Shown piece after piece: positions 21,198 through 31,380 of a stretch of 64,000 nt of DNA. Position 1 is the stretch's first letter, and each line of letters starts with the position of its first letter. The stretch is taken from the NCBI RefSeq assembly GCF_014066305.1, contig NW_023501094.1, positions 248,001 to 312,000 on the forward strand, in the 5' to 3' direction. The position numbers were made by a program, and so were the translations under genes. The notes beneath the pieces are model-generated. The model saw only the letters and a list, made by a program, of their open reading frames with translations, was not told where the DNA came from and made no database searches. The DNA is from Letharia columbiana (Eukaryota; Ascomycota; Lecanoromycetes; Lecanorales; Parmeliaceae).

Positions 21198-24100
21198 ATG
21201 CCTCCTTGGCCGGCTCGGCTACACCTTGGTTCTCCTGCTCCAGCTCCGGGCCCAAAGTCAAGAGCTCCAAAGAGTCCGCCGCATCGCGAAGACCATACTG
21301 AACAGAATACGTACCATGACCAGCCACTTCACGGCGTGCCCGTAATCGCTTTGACCGGAACCTCGAGTCCCTCCCGTCCAAGCCATGGACGATCGTACAG
21401 TCACCCTTTCCCTTCAATCTTTGGGAGTGGAAAGAAAGCCGAGAAGATATCCGAAGTCGATTACAATGACGACGCCTTAGAGACGTTGACTGAACCCCCA
21501 TTTGTGTCTACTGGGCTTTCTTCCAAGGATCACATGGCAGTGAATGGGACGTCTTTGCAGAACGGGGAAAAAGATCTCGTAACAGGCAAATGCATTACTT
21601 GCGATTCCCTAGTCAGATGGCCCAGGCACTTGGATGTCTTCCGTTGTACGGTGTGTCTCATGGTGAATGACTTGAAGCCGGGAGCAGGGTCATCGATGGA
21701 GGGTCGTCGGGCGGAAGGCCCAAGTACTGCCACATCCTCCTCATACCCAGACCTGCCCAGAAAAGGTACCACAAACCCTATGATTAAAATATCCATCTAA
21801 CTTGCAACAACAGTCCTGTCTCTGTCTCTCGACAGGACTCGAAACCTAATCGACGAATGCATAAGTCTGTATTTACAGTCGCGCTTGGAGCACTGTTTCG
21901 ACCAACTTTCTCAGCGTGTGCATATTCAAAACAAACGTGATCACAGCACATGTTCCTCGTTACCATTGCTTGCTGGAAAGTTTGGTCTCGCAAATCCCAA
22001 TGTTGGACAGATCGCCCCTACGATGCCATCCCCCTCTAGAGCCCCGCCGGCGCCGCCACCATCCGCATTGCAGGCGCCGTCGTTCAAAGTTACTAGCGCT
22101 GCATCTGAACCTACCCCGCAGCACGCAAAAGAACCTCCTCGACTCATGTTCCGGCCGTTGGAAAATTATTTAGTAGCTTGTTTCAGTGGCGTCGAATGCC
22201 TGAATACGTCTTTTTTGACCGTCAAAACTCATCAATTGCTTCGAGCTGCCAGCGAAGGTACAGTACTTGAGAAGTGTATGACTCCAAGAGCTGAAGATCG
22301 GTTTCCTCATGAGACCCCTTTTCCAGAATTAGATGCGAAAACATTGCTCCTTGGAGACTTCGCGGAAAACGGGACCTGGTGGACGGGAAGAAGCCATCTA
22401 GAGCAGCTCCGATCTCATGGCAATGCTCTCAAAATAGCAGAAGGGGGTTTTGAAGAAAAAAGTAATCTGAAGTCCCCATGCGTCAATTGGGCGGAGTTGG
22501 ATGAGTGGTATCACGCGATCGTGACTGTTGGGAGCTCCTGGAGGCAGAGACTGCAGAAATTTCAAGGAGGGGATTTCTTGAGCGAGAAAGGAAAGGCAAT
22601 GTTGAGAACTACATTGACGGAAGATCTCGCGCAGATTGAGGAAGATTTTGCCGAAGCTTGTGCGCATGTCCAACGAGCGCTGCTCAAGGTGACTGAGAAT
22701 CTGCTTCGACGTCCAGGACGGCCCTTAAAAACTCCTGAAGATTGCCGCTTCTTACTCATACTCCTCACAAATCCATTGCTGTACACGCCTGAACTTGGCA
22801 AAGCAACACTGTCCACCGTCGCCAAGTCCGAAACATCTGCTAGCCAAAGCCAGAGTACCGCCCCACGGCCGCTGATGGCTTCTTTGCGTCAACCTTCAAC
22901 GTCCGATCGACGGTCTCCGAGCACCAGAAATGGTAGCACAGGCAAGCACTCAGGTATAATCAAGCGCATTCTAGGTCTCATGTCAAACCTTCCAAGCGAG
23001 TGCCACCACTACCTTATCATATGGTTCTCTCGATTCTCTGAAGTGCATTTTCGAAGAATTGTAGATCTCACTGGAAGTTTCGTCACGTATCGCCTTACCA
23101 GACAGCACGGCAGGAAGCGAACTAACAGTCACGATGAACATGGCGGGCTAATACCTAGTATTTCAGGCCCAGGTCCAGGAAGCTCTGCTCAGCTCCATGC
23201 CGCTCTTGGTATATCAGGGGCGCCTAAGTCACCTGACAGGAACGATGCCGGCATGCCATATGGCGAAGACTGGCAGATAAAAGCCGCTGCAAGGGTTATG
23301 TCTTTACTTTTCTCCGCTAACAACCAAGGCTCGTCTCGAAGACGAGACAGTACCAGAATATCTCCATCTGCCGCTTGCAGATCCAGGGCTGGCTCAGCCG
23401 CTCGAAATCGAGCCCACCGGCACGGTCAACTTCTCCCAACCAATGCCTTTTACAACGTTCTTTTAGATTATTCCGATCTGGTAGCCGACTTCGAAGCTTG
23501 GGAGTCTCGAAGGGGAAGATTCTCTTTCTGCCAGTATCCCATGTTCCTGTCCATTTGGGCCAAGATACGCATCATGGAGCACGACGCTCGTCGGCAAATG
23601 GAGATCAAGGCCCGCGAAGCGTTCTTTAATAGCATCATGAGCCGAAAGGCAATAAACCAGTATCTTATACTGAAGGTGCGAAGGGACTGCCTTGTCGAAG
23701 ATAGTCTTCGTAGCGTCAGCGAGGTCGTTGGCACAGGTCAAGAGGAGATCAAGAAAGGCTTGCGCATCGAGTTCCTTGGCGAAGAAGGGCTAGATTCTGG
23801 TGGGCTTCGCAAAGAATGGTTCCTCCTACTGGTTCGCGAGGTGTTCGATCCGGAACATGGCTTATTCGTCTACGACGAAGACTCTCACTATTGCTATTTC
23901 AACCCTGGTACGTTTGAGACATCGGATCAGTTCTTTCTTGTGGGAGCGGTTCTTGGCCTCGCCATCTACAATTCTACTATCCTCGATGTTGCGCTTCCCC
24001 CATTTGCCTTCCGAAAATTGCTCGCCTCCGCTCCCAATTACACTGGACCTGTGACGTCATCTTTACGTCCGACTTCTGGTTATACCCTGGAGGACCTGGC

Positions 24101-24782
24101 GGAGTTTCGGCCAACGCTCGCTAAAGGCCTAAGACAACTACTGGAATTCGACGGCGACGTTGAGGAAACATTCTGCCGAGACTTCGTTGCGGTTGGGGAC
24201 AGATACGGCCAGCTTCTGGAGGTCCCACTGTGTTCCAATGGCGAAAATAGAGCTGTCACCAACAGCAATCGATACGAGTTTGTAGACCTTTACATCAAGT
24301 ACCTTCTCGACACGTCTGTCGCCCGTCAATACGAGCCTTTCAAGCGTGGCTTTTTCACAGTTTGCGGAGGGAACGCCCTCTCACTTTTCCGTCCCGAAGA
24401 GATTGAGCTTCTTGTACGGGGCTCAGATGAGCCTTTGGACGTGGCAACACTGCGCACGGTCGCCATCTACGACGGTTGGGGCAAAGGCATCAATGCATCC
24501 GACGAGCCTGTGGTGGACTGGTTCTGGGACGCCTTCGGAAAGGCTAGTGCCAAAGATCAGAGGAAGCTATTGAGCTTCATCACCTCTAGCGACCGTATTC
24601 CGGCCATGGGCGCTACCAGTCTGGTCATTAAGATCACGTGCCTTGGGGATCACAGCAATAGATTTCCCATAGCCAGAACATGTTTCAACATGCTAGGTTT
24701 GTACCGATATCGCGATAGAAGTGTTCTGGAGGCCAAGCTCTGGAGAGCGGTCATTGAGAGCGAAGGTTTTGGGATCAAGTGA
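21198..24782 (+). CDS. HUL4: HECT-type E3 ubiquitin ligase, Hul4 family
   Basis: Exons 21198-21765 and 21814-24782 give 1178 aa. HECT ligases take ubiquitin from an E2 onto a catalytic Cys and pass it to substrates. The C-terminal 350 residues are a HECT domain: FLGEEGLDSGGLRKEWFLLL, YFNPGTFETSDQFFLVGAVL, GLAIYNSTILDVALPPFAFR, and the catalytic loop RTCFNML with Cys1146 (codon 24681-24683). The tail ends ESEGFGIK. The N-terminus has a CX2C-X14-CX2C zinc-ribbon-like motif (Cys 132, 135, 150, 153), then Pro-rich linkers. The middle block HHYLIIWFSRFSEVHFRRIV is typical of the fungal Hul4 group. A 48 bp intron has a normal GT...AACAG. The name rests on architecture, not on an alignment. It is convergent with RPL15. 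Confidence 0.85.
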
Positions 24783-25440
24783 TTCTCTAGGTACCTAGGC
24801 GTTTGTCGCGCCTCTATTGTTTGCATTTCCTGATAGCCACGGAGATGAGGTGCAATGCACAGGTCTGAATGGAACGGATACCTTGACAGCGGCTTGATTA
24901 CGGGCGTGGGGTTTCGGAATTGGGGCAAAGGCGTTGTGCCCAATTCGCTTGGACCTCCATTCGGACATTGGCCATCCCCAGTGTAAAACAAAGATACCCC
25001 AACTGCCGTCTTGAGGGCATTGCAAGCATAGTTTTTTCAACGAAATCTAGGAGTACGATAAAGAAAGCTGTCCTATCTCTGGCCCAGTGACAAGCGTAAA
25101 ATGCCATGATTGCGTCGAGGCATGCGATCGGTCTGGCGTGGGCACTGTGTCAAAGCCTTCGGTGTTCCTGTAAAGCTGTCTGGATCGACCTTCGATGTCA
25201 GCCTGACAGGTCACATAACAAGCGTTCCCGTGAAATAGTTTGGAGCATGGCAGGAGAGAACGTGTGATTCTCTCCGTTCAATTTCGTTATGATTTGATAC
25301 GGCAACTGTTTGATGGGACAGGGCTAGACGTATACATCAAGTAGAAGCTTTTGAAGCATTGTGCAACGAATAGGAGCAATCCTTTTAGCGCTAGATCACG
25401 CTCACTGCATGCCATGGCCCCAATAAAAGCAAGTTCAAGC
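24783..25440. other. Convergent intergenic region HUL4-RPL15
   Basis: This 658 bp stretch lies between convergent genes. Small frames on the minus strand have no family likeness. No RNA gene or repeat was seen; it probably holds only two 3' UTRs. Confidence 0.5.
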
Positions 25441-26354
25441 TCAACGGTAACGCCAGTATGACTCGGTATTGTGACGCTTCCATGTCTTCCTCCTGCCCGC
25501 CGTAGTCTTGTTGAACTTGTGACCCCTGCCCAGCCCACGAGACTTCTTGCCGGTTGCCGTGAGACCTCGAGATTCACGGTGCTGAGCTTATGTCAGCTAG
25601 AATGACTACTGAGTGAGAGGACAGAGTGTTACCTTGTGCACAGGCTTGACAATCCAGTTGATGCGGGGATCGCGGCGAATGGCCTTGTGCTGAGGGTCGA
25701 CGAGGATGATCTCGAAATATTTGTAGGTCGAGTCTTGGTTGATCCAGTAGGAATTCAGCACCCTCAGATTGGCGCATCGGCGCCCCACGCGTTCTTCGGC
25801 GGTGGACTTGAGTGAACGCTGGTACTTCAGCTGGTTGATACCCTGGTTGGTGGGTTTGCCTTCAAGGTGTTCTAGATCAGCATCTCTCGAGAGACAAGGG
25901 CAAATCCCTTGTACTGACCGTAGGTAGCGCCTTTGGGCGCAGGTCGCTTGCGTCCTCCACGACGCACACGCACGCGGTAGATGACATAACCCTGCTTGGC
26001 CTTGTAGCCTAGACGACGCGCCTTATCCGGGCGAGAGGGACGAGAAGCGCGGTGGATGACGTGCAATTGTCGAAGCTATATCCATGCACTCTCAGCAATG
26101 TTCAACGAGTGTATAGCAACACACATAATGTGCCACAAGAATTTTCCCGGCCAAATGTAGGTTTTGCATGGCGCTTGCCTCATTGAAGGGCATGAGAGGG
26201 CTGTCTTACCTCCCAGCATCGGACGCGCAGCAGGAAACGGAGGACATCGGATTGCTTCTTCTTTTGAAGCTCTTCGACATCTGCGGTAGGTTTCAGCCAA
26301 AGGTTGGGGGTACTGGATTGCTGGGGAGACCTTCTTACATTTGAGGGCACCCAT
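25441..26354 (-). CDS. RPL15: 60S ribosomal protein L15 (eL15)
   Basis: Exons (minus): 26354-26339, 26280-26210, 26075-25919, 25859-25633, 25581-25441, giving 203 aa, the family length. The protein reads [60 protein letters not shown], ..., [35 protein letters not shown] and ends [15 protein letters not shown]. Residues WELRQ replace the more usual WEYRQ at the exon 2/3 junction. The four introns are 58, 134, 59 and 51 bp; splitting the Met-Gly-Ala-Leu-Lys start from the rest is common in fungal ribosomal genes. Confidence 0.97.
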
Positions 26355-26763
26355 CTGCGCTCACTTTCTGTCAGCCTGGAATGGATCGCAGAACAATCAG
26401 GCGATGCCTTCGAAGCAAGTAGTATGACAGACAGGAGTTACTCGGAATAGGAGATTATACCTTGACTTGATTGACGAGAATGTGTCTTGTCGTGATGTTC
26501 CGGAATTGGATTCGTCATTCTTTGTGGGCGGCTCGTCGGCAACAATATAAGCGAGGCCTGGTAAGGCTGAGCCCAGCTATTTCAACTTGGACTCCGTGGA
26601 CTCGCAACTTGACGAAGCATTCTGGCTTTATTCATATTGAGATTAATAGACTCGATTTTTTAAGGGCCTTGTGAGACTTAAATCAGCTATGCCTCAAGCT
26701 ACTGAACAAGTTCCGTTACTGTAGCTCCTAAGAAATGGGCATGCCCTTCTATTACCGCGAACA
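26355..26763 (-). promoter_or_regulatory. RPL15 promoter and 3' region of the next gene
   Basis: This 409 bp stretch contains the RPL15 promoter (minus strand) and the 3' UTR of the coiled-coil gene. A short plus-strand frame at 26471-26674 starts with ATG but has no recognisable content. No specific promoter motif was assigned. Confidence 0.45.
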
Positions 26764-27737
26764 TCACTCGCCATCCTCCGGAAGGTTTTTGACTGTACGT
26801 CGCACACCTCGTTGTGCATTCTTTGCTACCACTGCCCACGTATCTTCTCTTCTTCCGTCTAGCGCCTCGACAATTTTCTCCTTAGCTTCACCCACAGCAA
26901 ATCGATTCCACAGATCGGTGTCCAAGTCTGACATGTTACACTTGAACTGCTCCTTTGAGGATTCTGAGTCTTCATTGAGAATTTGATGTACCTCAGACTT
27001 GATCTTCTCTCCCTGTTGGTTGAGAATACGTTGCAGCGTTTGTAAGTCCTTCTCCCATCCAGACTCCATCATCGGGACCCTTTGTCCAGAAGCGACCTGT
27101 TGAGACGCTCGTTCGTAGTGTCCTAGCAATCCTCGCGAAGACGCTATGTTAGACTTGGCGCTCTGGTAAATGGCGCATGCTGTGGGCTTCGATGTGGAGG
27201 ACGGGTCGACCCCCTCCTCATCGATATCTGTTCGGTCTCGCTGGGCGTCGTGTATGACTTTGATGAGAGTGTCTTTGAGTTCAGAGTCTCGTTTCGTGCT
27301 AGAACTCAAATTACTCGGAGTCATCCAACCCGTAGATACATAACGAGCGTACACGCCAAATGCCTTCTGCTCGAGTAGTTTGGCTAGCCTTTTCTTCTCC
27401 TCCTCAACAATATTCTTGAGATCTGAGACCGCTGCATGGCTCCTCTTCGCAGGTTCCTTCGCTGCAGCCAAGAATTCTCTGGCTTGGATTTGAGTTGATT
27501 CATTGAGCACGGCGTAAGAAAAGGCTTACACGCTCGTTGAGTGTCCTAGTTCTTCTTCAGGGTCAGGCACGTCTCCCATCTGAGCAGGCTGCCGATTCGA
27601 ATTGCTCGGTTTAGACCTCTTAGCTCTTGTAGAGTTGTAGTATGTTTCACCTACGCAGTTAGGATTCAGCTGACTCGACACTGCTGGAAGTTGAACTCGC
27701 AGGACAAACCGTTAGACCTTTTACCAGCTTTGGCCAT
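26764..27737 (-). CDS. Unrecognised coiled-coil protein
   Basis: Exons (minus) 27737-27725, 27650-27530 and 27478-26764 give 282 aa. Both introns are conventional (GTAAAA...GTAG, GTAAGC...CCAG). The start MAKAGETYYNSTRAKRSKPS is basic. Residues about 45-90 (AKEPAKRSHAAVSDLKNIVE, then EEKKRLAKLLEQKAFGVYAR) are strongly helical with heptad character. A second helical stretch lies near 165-215 (GWEKDLQTLQRILNQQGEKI). The C-terminus is basic (NAQRGVRRTVKNLPEDGE). I do not recognise the family. The size and coiled coils would fit a kinetochore or centromere-complex subunit, but no diagnostic motif supports that. It is followed on the same strand by RPL15. Confidence 0.65.
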
Positions 27738-28572
27738 GACGGATAGTTGTTCATGGGAGTAGATGGCCTTTGATTGATTTCACTGAATGCAAACAGTTGC
27801 TGAGGTTGTCTGGGTTGAAGTAGAAAATACCCGCATTTGCTTGGGCTCTCAGCTACGTCAAGTCAAGGAATCTTTCGTTTCGTGATTCAGCCTTGACGGG
27901 TTGGTTCTGTGGGGTCTTCAAAGTTGGTCCTTCATGTGTTATGATTTATGCCAAAGTGCTTGGATCAGGCGGGGTTCACATCACACAGAGAAGTGCCCTA
28001 ATACAATGGCTCTTTGAGTAAGGACGAGCACACCAAAGGTTAACATTATGAATAGTTTACGTCAAAGTGCACACCACATACTACCATTCAATCTCGTCCT
28101 TCACTTATTCTAGATAACAGCTCGATCGTCAACCAGTGCTTCTAGGTAGACACGTGACCTGTGACATATTTGATCTACCTGAGAAGGTATCTGGCTACCA
28201 TCAAGTCAAGCCAACGTCACTATTATTCCATATATGTCATCAATATGAGAGTAAGAAAGTTGGTCTATGCGCATTTGCATTCATAAAGTCGTTCGCATTC
28301 CCGCAAACCATACGTGCCGGAAACACTAGATTCAGACCTGTAAAAACCCCCGAGCTGTACGCAAGGCCATCGCGCAGACAGCAAGAAATGGACGTGGCCA
28401 TTCGAACTTGGCTGTCGTCGATTCATCTGCTATGCATGAGAGAAGAGTTTATCGCAGCGAGCACAGACCATGGAATGGTGGAATTTCCTCCTAAGATCGG
28501 GGACTCTCCCCGTGTTCGTCCTTTCAAAGCCGCTCTTGGACCCCAAAGCAAATTCACGGGAGGTCAGAGGTG
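27738..28572. other. Intergenic region between the coiled-coil gene and PSP1
   Basis: This 835 bp stretch lies between two minus-strand genes. It should contain the promoter of the coiled-coil gene and the 3' UTR of PSP1. A plus-strand open stretch at 28136-28597 starts with GTG, lacks an early ATG and overlaps the PSP1 end, so it is not called. Confidence 0.45.
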
Positions 28573-31380
28573 TCAAGGATTCAATGATAGTCCTTGAAAC
28601 GATTGATTCCAATCCCTGCCGAAAACATGTGACGCTTGTATCCCGCCGTTGCCACTCTGCGGTCTGGCGGTAAAAGAGGAAGAGTGGTGAGGATTTGGTG
28701 CGTTATAACCGGGAGAATTGAAAGGCGAGTGTATGTTAAGTACCTGATGGAGACCCTGACGGTATTCTATCGGATACTGGTCTAGCGAGCGAACATCAAG
28801 GTCATGAGAGGGAAACGGTTGTGCGTAGAGCTGAGGAAAGGCTATGGGGCCAACGGTAGCATTATCGCGACTGGCGCTCCAAGCGTGGTCGAAGGCGCCC
28901 AGTGGTGCTTGGTTTGGACCACTTGATGTAGACATTGGATATTGTCTCTGTGGATGGCGGTTGGAATACTGGTCTGTATCAGCGCTGAAAACGCTGGACC
29001 CAATGCCTCCAGGCAATTGCAGTCCTCCTGCTGGTGTCTGGAATGACGCGGGATTGATTGCAGACATCCAAATACGGGTTTTGTAAATCTTGAATAAATC
29101 TGTGACCAAGGAATTGAAATTGATGTACTCATCGGCGAAGTAGTAAAAGGTAAGTTTCTTCCAGTCCCTAAAAGGCATTAGCCCCAGCCCATGGCATATC
29201 TCGCTCACTACCCACATTTGGAATTCGGCTTCTAAGATCTCCATATTGAGACGGTGTTCGACCACTTTCTGCTGGCAAACGCGTTTTGCTTTGGCCTCGT
29301 TGCCTTCTTTGTCTCTCAGAGTCTGGATCTCGTGAGGTTGTGCCAGTCGTTTGATCATCTTCGGCTTCAATTCGCTGTTTGGAAGGTCCTGTGGGCCCAC
29401 TTGCCCCGGCGATCCGCTCATCCCTTCGATCGCACTATTTGACGTGTTTGGTTGACCGTTTGGGTTGGGCCCTGCCACTGTCCCGTCTTGACCATGACGA
29501 GAAAATACCATGAGCCAATTGTAGTGTTCTTGCATGTATCGGTCCTTCAATTCTTTCGCCTCGGCGAACGGCACATTGTTACTGGCTACAGTCCCAAGGT
29601 CTGCACCTCTGTCCGCCTCCACGATCACCAAATCACCTTTCTTTACCTGAAGACCGGTGCCTTCTTGCACGTAAAACACGTCAGCTCGTTGGGCCTTGAA
29701 CGTTACAATGTAGAGGAGTTGACTGGGGCGCGCTTGTAGATGACCGAGGTGCTGCGAGCGTCCGTACTGGCTCTGCATGTACTCCTGGTGATGATTTACC
29801 GCAGAGCCGTGGCCCTCTCCGCTCCGCACCGAGGGGTCCCTTCGGGAAAAGTAGGCAACTGCGAAGTTACGGTCGCGTAAATGTTCCAGTCCTAAATATC
29901 GTTCTTGCATAATTTGAGGCGAATGAAAATGGGTACACTCACTACCATCGCCTTGGGATGGGCGAGCCAATGCATCACTATACCCTCCGGGACTCCCATG
30001 TCTACCATTAGATCGGAGACCGATGTCACCTGCGCTATGCCCGTTCTGCGAGTCACCTGCTGAACCGATCGAGTTCTGTCGGGTCGGTACGTCGGCGAAG
30101 GAATGACGACGGCTCTGAGGTGGCTCTCCCATTCCACCAAAGCCTAGTGAGCTTTGCCAGTGTCCTTTCTTGACACTCTCCAGTGTCCTGTTCTCAGGAA
30201 TGCCTGCCACTGTATAATGCGGACTCGATTTAGTAGCGTACTCACTAGATCTCCTCCCGTTCACACTTTCGTATTTGTACAGCTTGGGAGTTTCAGAGTC
30301 CTCAAAATCGTACAAAGCATACTCTGTCTCTTCGGCCAGTGGGTCACGTGAGTGTTGACTGTACACTTGAGCAGAACTACGCAGTGCTTTGCTTGTGATA
30401 CTAGTGGCTGCTCGATTGCGTAATTTTGCGCTTTCTGATCGTTCGGCGGCTGCCTGCCGGAGCATGGCGTTCTCCGTAGCAAGCTGCTGAATCTTGGTTT
30501 CCTGTGCTGAAAGCTGAACGTCCGTTTCCGAGCCGTTAGAGCTTTCCTCGTCGTCCTCGACCTCCCGAAGCTGTTCCAAGAGAGGTGGATCGTGTGACAG
30601 ATCTCCTAACATGCTTGGACGCGAGGGTCTGTGCTGAAGCCCTGCATACGGTGCTCCATTCCTCGAGCGGCCGTAAGCATTGTAGCCACCATAATTGTTG
30701 GAAGGCAAGTTCGAAGATTCTGGATCCAGTTGACCAACCGAATACGATTGGGACCGATATGTCTTGAGCGTCGGTTGAAGCGGGATTGCAAAAGGGATCG
30801 CAGAATCTGCCATGTTTTCTTGACTTAGCGGAGGACTGTGCAAAGGCTCCTCGGTGTAAAGGCTCGTAGATCCAGGAGATACCATGCTGGTGGGTGACGG
30901 TAATACTTCGGTCAAACGTTGAGGCAGGCCCTTTTGCGGGTCATTGTTCCAGATAGTGTTTCCCCATGGAAACGAAGTACTGGTGGCATGGCCGCGGCCT
31001 ATCGTTGACCCAGTACTTGATGCAACATTTCCTCCCCATGGTGTCTGATCATTAGGAGATGCCGTCGTGTTGGGGCTAGCTGGTGCAAACGGTCCGTTGC
31101 CGCCCAAAGACCCCTTACGATTTGGCACTTGTTGCATGTCTGTGAGCCACGATAGTCGGCGGACTGGTTTTGGTCCAGGATTGCTGGTCACGGGATGCAA
31201 GCGCAGATGATGATCTTGTTCGTCATCAGAAGATGCGAGTGCCTCGGAGTCGGGTGTAGAGCCACGGAAACCAGCTTTGGACCTATCGAGGAAGATTGAC
31301 GCGCCACCCCCTGGAAAGCCACCGAAAGAAGTGCGCTTTGCTTGGCCTGCCTGGGCCTGCGAACTCGTAGTGGATGTCAT
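28573..31380 (-). CDS. PSP1: PSP1 C-terminal domain protein
   Basis: Exons (minus) 31380-29216 and 29167-28573 give 919 aa. The N-terminal 540 residues are low-complexity Ser/Gly/Asn/Gln (FGGFPGGGASIFLDRSKAGF, TPDSEALASSDDEQDHH). The PSP1 domain follows: LYIVTFKAQRADVFYVQEGT, GLQVKKGDLVIVEADRGADL, GTVASNN, KRLAQPHEIQTLRDKEGNEA, KAKRVCQQKV and ILEAEFQMDWKKLTFYYFAD. The tail IYKTRIWMSAINPASFQ is typical of the fungal group. The domain is shared with bacterial YaaT/RicT. Yeast PSP1 was found as a suppressor of DNA polymerase alpha mutations; its molecular role is unclear. A 48 bp in-frame, stop-free intron (29215-29168, GTGGGT...TTTTAG) must be removed to give FQMDWKKL. A second possible in-frame 51 bp intron is 29942-29892 (GTGAGT...TTTAG). 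Confidence 0.88.
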   Translation of the reverse strand: MTSTTSSQAQAGQAKRTSFGGFPGGGASIFLDRSKAGFRGSTPDSEALASSDDEQDHHLRLHPVTSNPGPKPVRRLSWLTDMQQVPNRKGSLGGNGPFAPASPNTTASPNDQTPWGGNVASSTGSTIGRGHATSTSFPWGNTIWNNDPQKGLPQRLTEVLPSPTSMVSPGSTSLYTEEPLHSPPLSQENMADSAIPFAIPLQPTLKTYRSQSYSVGQLDPESSNLPSNNYGGYNAYGRSRNGAPYAGLQHRPSRPSMLGDLSHDPPLLEQLREVEDDEESSNGSETDVQLSAQETKIQQLATENAMLRQAAAERSESAKLRNRAATSITSKALRSSAQVYSQHSRDPLAEETEYALYDFEDSETPKLYKYESVNGRRSSEYATKSSPHYTVAGIPENRTLESVKKGHWQSSLGFGGMGEPPQSRRHSFADVPTRQNSIGSAGDSQNGHSAGDIGLRSNGRHGSPGGYSDALARPSQGDGSECTHFHSPQIMQERYLGLEHLRDRNFAVAYFSRRDPSVRSGEGHGSAVNHHQEYMQSQYGRSQHLGHLQARPSQLLYIVTFKAQRADVFYVQEGTGLQVKKGDLVIVEADRGADLGTVASNNVPFAEAKELKDRYMQEHYNWLMVFSRHGQDGTVAGPNPNGQPNTSNSAIEGMSGSPGQVGPQDLPNSELKPKMIKRLAQPHEIQTLRDKEGNEAKAKRVCQQKVVEHRLNMEILEAEFQMWVVSEICHGLGLMPFRDWKKLTFYYFADEYINFNSLVTDLFKIYKTRIWMSAINPASFQTPAGGLQLPGGIGSSVFSADTDQYSNRHPQRQYPMSTSSGPNQAPLGAFDHAWSASRDNATVGPIAFPQLYAQPFPSHDLDVRSLDQYPIEYRQGLHQVLNIHSPFNSPGYNAPNPHHSSSFTARPQSGNGGIQASHVFGRDWNQSFQGLSLNP

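Noticed and set aside
25287..25577. Alternative frame at the RPL15 3' end
   Set aside because: The true last exon uses another frame and ends [15 protein letters not shown] at 25441.
28136..28597. Plus-strand 153-codon open stretch
   Set aside because: It starts with GTG, has no early ATG or recognisable content, and its end overlaps the PSP1 stop region on the other strand.
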